Positions 6,958 through 11,103 of a stretch of 11,103 nt of DNA are shown here, piece by piece. The notes under the pieces were generated by a model. The model was not told the DNA's origin. It did not search any database and saw only the letters and a program-made list of their open reading frames with translations. Positions within the stretch are counted from its first letter, which is position 1. Every line of letters begins with the position of its first letter. The stretch comes from Clostridia bacterium (GTDB lineage Bacteria; Bacillota; Clostridia; Monoglobales; Firm-18). The DNA is taken from NCBI GenBank assembly GCA_017408205.1, contig JAFQVC010000183.1, positions 1-11,103 on the forward strand. The letters are read 5' to 3'. The position numbers and the translations under genes were made by a program.

Positions 6958-7521
6958 TTATCTAAATTTTAATTTGTTTCTTTTAACAAGTTTTAGTATT
7001 CTTCTTATTATCTTGATATAGTCATATAATTTAATTTTTGCAACAACCCGCAGTTTGTAATCAAATCCTGCATTGTTGTAATCAGGAGTTATGGCAATAT
7101 TTACAATGTTGCTTAACAGATACTTGTTAATTACCGTCTTGTAAATAACTGCAATTATCTGCCATATTATTCCGTAACTTATCGCAGTAGCAGCAGCATC
7201 CCCGGTGCCGTAATCAACCGCAATATCAAACTGCTTCACGTTTCCATGTTTAAAAATATCTTTTACTATGGAAATTATTTCTTCTTTTTCTGTAAGATAT
7301 ACGCTTATTCCGCCTTTTATATTGGTTTTTACCATATCAAGTTTCGGAACTTTAACATAACTTTCCTTTTTCTTTTTCTTCTTTTTGGGTTTTATTTTAA
7401 ATATACCGAATTTAAAATAAGTACTGCCGGAAGAAATGCAAATTTCCATTTTGTGTGAAACGAATACAGTATAAAACAATAAAGATAAAAGAATAAGCAA
7501 TATTATAAATACAATAAGCAT
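6958..7521 (-). CDS. DUF2953 (YtfI-like) membrane protein, 187 aa
   Basis: An N-terminal membrane anchor (residues about 2-18) is followed by a short beta region (KMEICISSGSTYFKFGIFKI). A lysine run follows (K46-K52), then a soluble domain with the YGTGDAAATAISYG motif (104-117) typical of DUF2953, a second hydrophobic stretch (about 117-129) and a very basic C-terminus. Its function is unknown; in Bacillus the corresponding gene (ytfI) precedes ytfJ, and the same order is kept here. The start is ATG at 7521, directly abutting the scpB stop (7522-7524), with AAAGGAAAG inside the scpB end as ribosome binding site. It probably assists the YtfJ-related sporulation process, inferred only from neighbourhood. 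Confidence 0.88.
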   Translation of the reverse strand: MLIVFIILLILLSLLFYTVFVSHKMEICISSGSTYFKFGIFKIKPKKKKKKKESYVKVPKLDMVKTNIKGGISVYLTEKEEIISIVKDIFKHGNVKQFDIAVDYGTGDAAATAISYGIIWQIIAVIYKTVINKYLLSNIVNIAITPDYNNAGFDYKLRVVAKIKLYDYIKIIRRILKLVKRNKLKFR

Positions 7522-8064
7522 TTAATCACTTTCCTTTAAAAGATTATCTATTTCAAAACTGTCCAATGGTTCTAATTCCTCAAGGGATGATAACCCGAAC
7601 TGCCTTAAAAACTCGTCAGTAGTTGAAAGTAGTGAGGGACGTCCAGGTGCATCAAGTTTACCCACTACCTCAATTAACCCTAACTCTATAAGTCTGTTAA
7701 CAGAGTTGTCACTGTCAACGCCCCTTATATGTGAAATCTGTGAACGGGTAACAGGTTGCTTGTACGCAACAATTGACAAAGTTTCAATAGATGCTTTTGA
7801 TAAAGGCATCTTCTTCTGAGGAGGCACTATTTTTTGTATGTACTCGTAGTATTCCCCTCTGGTACACATCTGGAATTTAGTACCTAACTTTATAATTTTT
7901 ATTCCTCGTTTTTCATAATTTAATTTGTCCGATAATTCCAATATTATGTTGTTTAAAATTTCTGGATTTATGTCAATTATGTCTGCAAGTTCTTTTAACT
8001 CCATTGCATCTCCCGATGCAAATAAAAGTGCCTCAACTACAGACTGCACAGTGTTCTTGTCCAT
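7522..8064 (-). CDS. scpB: Segregation and condensation protein B, 180 aa
   Basis: ScpB forms dimers and, with ScpA, bridges the SMC condensin ATPase heads to organise and segregate the chromosome. Two winged-helix domains are visible, about residues 5-78 (VVEALLFASGDAMELKELA) and 86-160. The second carries the family signature ETLSIVAYKQPVTRSQISHIRGV (94-116) and GRPSLLSTTDEFLRQFGL (141-158). The start is ATG at 8064, 1 nt after the scpA stop (8066), with a GAAAGGGA ribosome binding site inside the end of scpA. A longer frame from 8088 would overlap scpA by 23 nt and begins with residues not typical of the family. The gene ends exactly where the DUF2953 gene begins. Confidence 0.96.
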   Translation of the reverse strand: MDKNTVQSVVEALLFASGDAMELKELADIIDINPEILNNIILELSDKLNYEKRGIKIIKLGTKFQMCTRGEYYEYIQKIVPPQKKMPLSKASIETLSIVAYKQPVTRSQISHIRGVDSDNSVNRLIELGLIEVVGKLDAPGRPSLLSTTDEFLRQFGLSSLEELEPLDSFEIDNLLKESD

Positions 8065-8065
8065 A

Positions 8066-8797
8066 TTACTTTCCCTTTCTTCTTTCACGGTACTTAATTA
8101 AATATCCGTCATCTGCGTCCTCTATACTTATTCTGTCCATTTTTGCCATTTCAAGGACTGCAAGAAACGAAGCAACTGCTTCCTCCCTTGTTTTTATACC
8201 TTTAAATAAATCGCTGAATTTAAGTTTTTTAAGTGAGCGTAGTTTAAAAATAAACTTTTTAAGCAGTCCGAAAATAGAGATGGGTGTCTTGCCCACAACG
8301 CCCTTAAAGGCACCGGCACTAACAGGCATTCTGTATCTTATGCTCTCGCAAACATCGCCTAATGCCGAAAGCAGACTGTCTTTCGTTACCAGTTTTAAGG
8401 ACTCGTCTATAACTACAGGCTTTATCGCACTTCTCTCTTTATAAACCATATATTGCCCTGCATTTTCAGTTTCACGTAACTTGTCCGCCGCCAACTTGAT
8501 TTTCTTGTATTCCATAAGCCGTAAAGCAAGTTCTTCACGGGGGTCTTCCAACTCTTCTTCCTCTTCATTAGGCAATATCATTTTAGATTTAATGTATAAA
8601 AGGTTAGATGCAACTACTAAAAATTCGCTGGAAACTTCAATGTCAAACTGTTCCATCTGCCGCAAATAACTGATATACTGCTCAGTAATTTCAGCGATAG
8701 GAATGTCGTATAAACTAACTTTGTTTTTGCTTATAAGATGCAATAACAAGTCCAGAGGACCTTCAAAGGTTTGCAACTTTAACGCTATTTGATTCAT
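8066..8797 (-). CDS. scpA: Segregation and condensation protein A, 243 aa
   Basis: ScpA is the kleisin of the bacterial SMC condensin complex and pairs with ScpB. The N-terminal region has the family pattern FEGPLDLLLHLISKNKVSLYDIPI (11-34) and then EITEQYISYLRQM, SEFLVVASNLLYIKSKMILP (57-76). An acidic linker (78-91, NEEEEELEDP) separates it from a helical middle. The C-terminal winged helix (about 165-243) ends in a basic tail (RERRKGK). Length is normal. The start is ATG at 8797 with an AGAAAGGA ribosome binding site about 14 nt upstream in the 27-nt gap after the M50-like gene. It is followed after 1 nt by scpB. Confidence 0.96.
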   Translation of the reverse strand: MNQIALKLQTFEGPLDLLLHLISKNKVSLYDIPIAEITEQYISYLRQMEQFDIEVSSEFLVVASNLLYIKSKMILPNEEEEELEDPREELALRLMEYKKIKLAADKLRETENAGQYMVYKERSAIKPVVIDESLKLVTKDSLLSALGDVCESIRYRMPVSAGAFKGVVGKTPISIFGLLKKFIFKLRSLKKLKFSDLFKGIKTREEAVASFLAVLEMAKMDRISIEDADDGYLIKYRERRKGK

Positions 8798-8824
8798 AAA
8801 CCGTTTCGGTCCTTTCTGAAAATT

Positions 8825-9457
8825 TTAGTGTATAAATATTTCTACAAAAGATATAAGTGCCTTTTGAAGATTGTAAACACCGTTTGATAACACTCTGTTA
8901 AATATCGGAGTATTTATAATAAGTATTAAAATAATAAATCCGTATCTTTCAAGATACATAAGTTTGCTGTAATACCTGTCAGGCAAAAGGGCAAACAGTA
9001 TCTTTGACCCGTCAAGGGGCGGTATGGGTATTAAATTAAACATTGCAAGACTTGTGTTTGCATAAAACATCATCTGCAAAAAGTAAAATAATATTTCGTT
9101 GTAAATATTAAACTTAGCCAGAATATATATTGCAAAACAACATATAAGCGCAAGTAGAATATTAGAAACCGGTCCTGCCAAAGACGTTAACGCCATTCCC
9201 TTTTTGGGATTTTTAAATCTGTACATATTAACAGGTACAGCATTTGCCCAGCCAAAACCTGCCACAAGCATCATTAAAAAACCGATTATGTCAATATGTT
9301 TTAAAGGATTTAACGACAATCTGCCCATTGATTTTGCAGTGTCATCACCTAAAATATAAGCCATATAGCCATGTGCAGTTTGGCGTACCGATAAACTTAT
9401 TAAAACAACTGCTATAGTTACCAATATATCTATAATACTGCTTCCTCTGAATAACAA
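8825..9457 (-). CDS. M50/site-2-protease-like membrane protein with altered HExxH motif (probable pseudoprotease), 210 aa
   Basis: Family features of the bacterial site-2 protease (M50, YwhC-like) group are clear. They include LGDDTAKSMGRLSLNPLKHID (36-56), GFGWANAVPVN (67-77), SLAGPVSN (92-99) and the third zinc-ligand region NLIPIPPLDG (141-150, Asp149). There are four or more membrane segments (about 8-22, 57-70, 91-114, 124-145, 170-183). The active-site motif, normally HExxH, reads R25-Q26-T-A-H29. The first zinc-binding His and the catalytic Glu are therefore replaced, each needing one base change from CAC-GAA (here CGC-CAA). Only the second His and the Asp ligand remain. Proteolysis is not expected; a binding or scaffold role is inferred. 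The start is TTG at 9457-9455 with AAGGTGA just upstream, 10 nt after the lysA stop. The gene sits between lysA and scpA, a common clostridial arrangement. The reading frame is intact. Confidence 0.9.
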   Translation of the reverse strand: MLFRGSSIIDILVTIAVVLISLSVRQTAHGYMAYILGDDTAKSMGRLSLNPLKHIDIIGFLMMLVAGFGWANAVPVNMYRFKNPKKGMALTSLAGPVSNILLALICCFAIYILAKFNIYNEILFYFLQMMFYANTSLAMFNLIPIPPLDGSKILFALLPDRYYSKLMYLERYGFIILILIINTPIFNRVLSNGVYNLQKALISFVEIFIH

Positions 9458-9467
9458 TTAATCACCT

Positions 9468-10766
9468 TCAAATATCGTTTCTTATAATGTCATCATAAGT
9501 TTCTCTTTTAACCGCAAGATACGGCTTTCCGCCCGACACCATAACTACTGCAGGACGTGGAATTCTGTTGTAATTGCTTGACATTGAATAATTGTAAGCA
9601 CCCGTAACCAAAACCGCAAGTCTGTCACCCGACTTAAGTTTTGGCATTTTTACATCTTTTATAAGTATATCCCCTGACTCACAGCATTTTCCCGCAATTG
9701 TTACAACCTCGGTTTTTTCTGCATTCGGATTAGTTACAGGCACCGCTTCATACTGTGCCTCGTACATAATATATCTTGGATTGTCTGCCATTCCGCCATC
9801 AACTGACACATAAGTTCTTACGTCTTTAATCTCTTTAATTGTACCTATTGTATAAACAGTAATTCCCGCGGGAGCAACAATAGAACGTCCGGGCTCCATA
9901 AGGATTTTCGGCACCTCTATTCCGTTGTCCTGTGCAATGCTTTTAACTAATTCAGATACCTTTTCAATGTAACTTCCGTATTCAACAGGGTCGTCAGTCC
10001 AGGTGTATTTAATACCAAAACCACCGCCAAGATTAAGTTCCGAAATTGTAATGTTATGTTCTTTTTTAAGTGACGCTATAAAATTCATCATTTTTTCTGC
10101 GGCAACCAAAAATGGCTCAATGTCGAAAATCTGTGAGCCGATGTGACAGTGAACACCTTTTAAACTAATGTTTTTTAGTTCAACTGCTTTTACGGCAAAC
10201 TGCTCTGCTTCGCCGTTAGAAATTGCAACACCGAATTTTGAGTCTATTTGACCTGTGCTTATAAAATCGTGAGTGTGTGCATCAACACCCGGCTTAATTC
10301 TAAATGAAATATTTACAATCTTGCCGTGTTTTTTTGCAATTTGGTCAAGACGTTCTAACTCGTATAAATTATCAACAACAATAGTACCTATGTTATTTTG
10401 CACTGCCATTTCAAGTTCTTCATCGGTTTTGTTGTTTCCGTGAAAATATATTTTTTCAGCAGGGAATTCTGCCTTTAATGCGGTATATAATTCTCCCCCT
10501 GATACTACGTCAATGCCTAAACCTTCAGATTCAACTATTCTATACATCTGCATACAGGAAAAAGCCTTACTTGCATACAGAATAAGACCGTTACCATCAT
10601 AGTATTTGTCCATTGCATCTTTATAAATCCGGCAGTTTTTCCTGATTTCATCTTCATCAAGAATATACAAAGGAGTGTTATACTGGTCACAAATGTCATT
10701 AACCGAAACTCCGCCTATTGTTAAATTGTCATTACTGTCTGTTGAAAGACATTTCATAATATGCAT
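9468..10766 (-). CDS. lysA: Diaminopimelate decarboxylase, 432 aa
   Basis: LysA removes the D-carboxyl of meso-diaminopimelate to give L-lysine, the last step of lysine synthesis, using pyridoxal phosphate. It is a fold-type III PLP enzyme. The PLP lysine is K67 in YASKAF, with HCHIGSQ (206-212), the phosphate loop GGGFG (247-251), EPGRSIV (291-297), CESGD (362-366) and the C-terminal YNYSMSSNYN (391-400). Length is normal. The start is ATG at 10766 with GGAG about 10 nt upstream. An ATG at 10757 is also possible. A longer frame beginning at 10808 would start upstream of the transcription start and inside the promoter, so it is rejected. It heads the lysA to ytfJ operon. No lysine riboswitch is possible in the roughly 26-nt leader. 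Confidence 0.96.
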   Translation of the reverse strand: MHIMKCLSTDSNDNLTIGGVSVNDICDQYNTPLYILDEDEIRKNCRIYKDAMDKYYDGNGLILYASKAFSCMQMYRIVESEGLGIDVVSGGELYTALKAEFPAEKIYFHGNNKTDEELEMAVQNNIGTIVVDNLYELERLDQIAKKHGKIVNISFRIKPGVDAHTHDFISTGQIDSKFGVAISNGEAEQFAVKAVELKNISLKGVHCHIGSQIFDIEPFLVAAEKMMNFIASLKKEHNITISELNLGGGFGIKYTWTDDPVEYGSYIEKVSELVKSIAQDNGIEVPKILMEPGRSIVAPAGITVYTIGTIKEIKDVRTYVSVDGGMADNPRYIMYEAQYEAVPVTNPNAEKTEVVTIAGKCCESGDILIKDVKMPKLKSGDRLAVLVTGAYNYSMSSNYNRIPRPAVVMVSGGKPYLAVKRETYDDIIRNDI

Positions 10767-10798
10767 TTCTTCTCTGCTCCTTAAATTTTCTCTACTAT

Positions 10799-10827
10799 AT
10801 ATTATCACAAATAACGTAAACTGTCAA
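10799..10827 (-). promoter_or_regulatory. lysA: Sigma-A promoter of the lysA operon
   Basis: On the minus strand TTGACA (10822-10827) is followed after 17 bp by TAATAT (10799-10804). The predicted start is about 10792, giving a leader of about 26 nt before the ATG at 10766 and ruling out upstream starts. It is the same hexamer pair and spacing as the tyrS promoter. The cotJA gene reads away from it on the other strand. Confidence 0.85.
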
Positions 10828-10854
10828 TTTATTATGTAACTTATTTTATGTAAA

Positions 10855-10862
10855 CATAATAT
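10855..10862 (+). promoter_or_regulatory. Possible sporulation-sigma -10 for cotJA
   Basis: CATAATAT resembles the sigma-E type -10 (CATACAAT; 6 of 8 positions). Spore coat cotJ genes in Bacillus are sigma-E dependent. No convincing -35 element is visible at the expected 13-14 nt upstream in this very AT-rich stretch, so this is tentative. Confidence 0.3.
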
Positions 10863-10886
10863 ATTATATTGTAGTACAAAAAACTC

Positions 10887-10893
10887 AAGGAGG
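10887..10893 (+). promoter_or_regulatory. Ribosome binding site of cotJA, unusually distant
   Basis: AAGGAGG is a near-perfect Shine-Dalgarno sequence but lies 13 nt before the ATG at 10907. No other start codon lies between, so the ATG at 10907 stands. Confidence 0.7.
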
Positions 10894-10906
10894 TTATATT
10901 TAAATC

Positions 10907-11080
10907 ATGGACAATTTTATGAACTTTATGCCTGAAAACCCTATTTTAGGCTTTGCTTATGTACCTTTTCAAAAGTGGCCTGACAACCTATATGACTTAG
11001 AACAAGGCTTAATGTACGGTACTATTTTCCCGGAATTAAATCAACCGGTATCAATGTATGAAGTAGGTGAAACAAGATGA
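10907..11080 (+). CDS. cotJA: Spore coat-associated protein CotJA, 57 aa
   Basis: A 57-residue protein with the CotJA domain. AYVPFQKWPDNLYDLEQGL (17-35) is followed by YGTIFPELNQP (37-47), matching the family pattern AYVPFQ...LY..E.GL..GT.FPEL..P. It has a Met-rich N-terminus (MDNFMNFMPENP) and no membrane segment. CotJA is a small spore coat component that works with CotJB and CotJC in the outer layers of the spore; its biochemical activity is unknown. The start is ATG at 10907 with AAGGAGG at 10887. The stop (TGA 11078-11080) overlaps the cotJB ATG (11077-11079) as ATGA, indicating coupled translation. It is divergent from lysA and supports a spore-forming organism. It is shorter than the Bacillus protein, as is common in Clostridia. 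Confidence 0.9.
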   Translation: MDNFMNFMPENPILGFAYVPFQKWPDNLYDLEQGLMYGTIFPELNQPVSMYEVGETR

Positions 11081-11103
11081 ACAGAGACAAACAATGCGCA
11101 CTA
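11077..11103 (+). CDS. cotJB: Start of cotJB (spore coat protein CotJB), cut off by the window
   Basis: Only nine codons are visible (MNRDKQCAL). The ATG overlaps the cotJA stop by 4 nt, and AGGTGA (11065-11070) lies 6 nt upstream as ribosome binding site. Identification rests on the conserved cotJA-cotJB order and on a plausible MN-R/D-rich start, not on domain content, so it is an inference. Confidence 0.7.

Noticed and set aside
6575..7021. 148-codon plus-strand frame opposite ytfJ and the DUF2953 gene
   Set aside because: It is rich in Pro/Ile/Ser as expected for the complement of glycine-rich ytfJ, overlaps two well-supported genes and crosses the tyrS promoter.
7374..7390. Programmed frameshift at the lysine run of the DUF2953 gene
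   Set aside because: The run mixes AAA and AAG codons and has no long homopolymer; the frame continues normally into the conserved domain.
8004..8444. 146-codon plus-strand frame opposite scpA and scpB
   Set aside because: It is antisense to two firmly identified genes and has no ribosome binding site or family features.
10767..10808. Longer N-terminus for LysA starting at 10808
   Set aside because: That start lies upstream of the predicted transcription start and next to the -10 box; a good ribosome binding site precedes the ATG at 10766.

Overview
The window looks like a chromosomal segment from a low-GC, endospore-forming Firmicute of the class Clostridia, possibly an uncultured gut-type lineage. 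The evidence is the AT-rich sequence, strong AGGAGG-type ribosome binding sites, ATG/TTG starts, and Firmicute marker genes: ytfJ/gerW next to a DUF2953 gene, scpA-scpB, mutS2, an ECF S-component, and cotJA-cotJB. No phage, plasmid, CRISPR or rRNA/tRNA genes are visible. Most of the window is ordinary core genome.

Layout. At the left edge (1-365, minus) is a bactofilin gene whose 3' end is cut off. It is divergent from a plus-strand gene (466-2091) for a membrane-anchored protein of unknown function, and candidate sigma-A promoters for both lie in the 100 bp between them. The unknown gene converges on mutS2. The roughly 307 bp between their stop codons is filled almost exactly by a non-coding element (2094-2400). 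It has 33-bp imperfect terminal inverted repeats and internal hairpins, one of which is a bidirectional terminator. This is the clearest MITE-like feature in the window.

From 2399 to 10766 nine tightly packed genes run on the minus strand. In transcription order they are lysA, an M50/site-2-protease-like membrane protein, scpA, scpB, a DUF2953 membrane protein, and ytfJ; then, behind a second promoter, tyrS, a folT-like ECF S-component and mutS2. Both promoters (upstream of lysA and of tyrS) are TTGACA-17 bp-TAATAT. They leave leaders of only about 25 nt, so there is no room for a lysine riboswitch or a T-box. Gaps inside the runs are 1-27 nt, or 4-nt overlaps. No strong terminator separates ytfJ from tyrS, so readthrough is plausible.

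At the right edge, divergent from lysA, is cotJA (10907-11080) followed by the first nine codons of cotJB.

Functionally the minus-strand cluster combines the last step of lysine synthesis (LysA), condensin loading factors (ScpA/ScpB), sporulation-linked proteins (YtfJ and its partner), tyrosine charging, vitamin uptake and MutS2. The two items most worth a second look are the M50 homologue, whose HExxH zinc/catalytic motif reads RQTAH and therefore looks like a pseudoprotease, and the inverted-repeat element between mutS2 and the unknown membrane protein gene.
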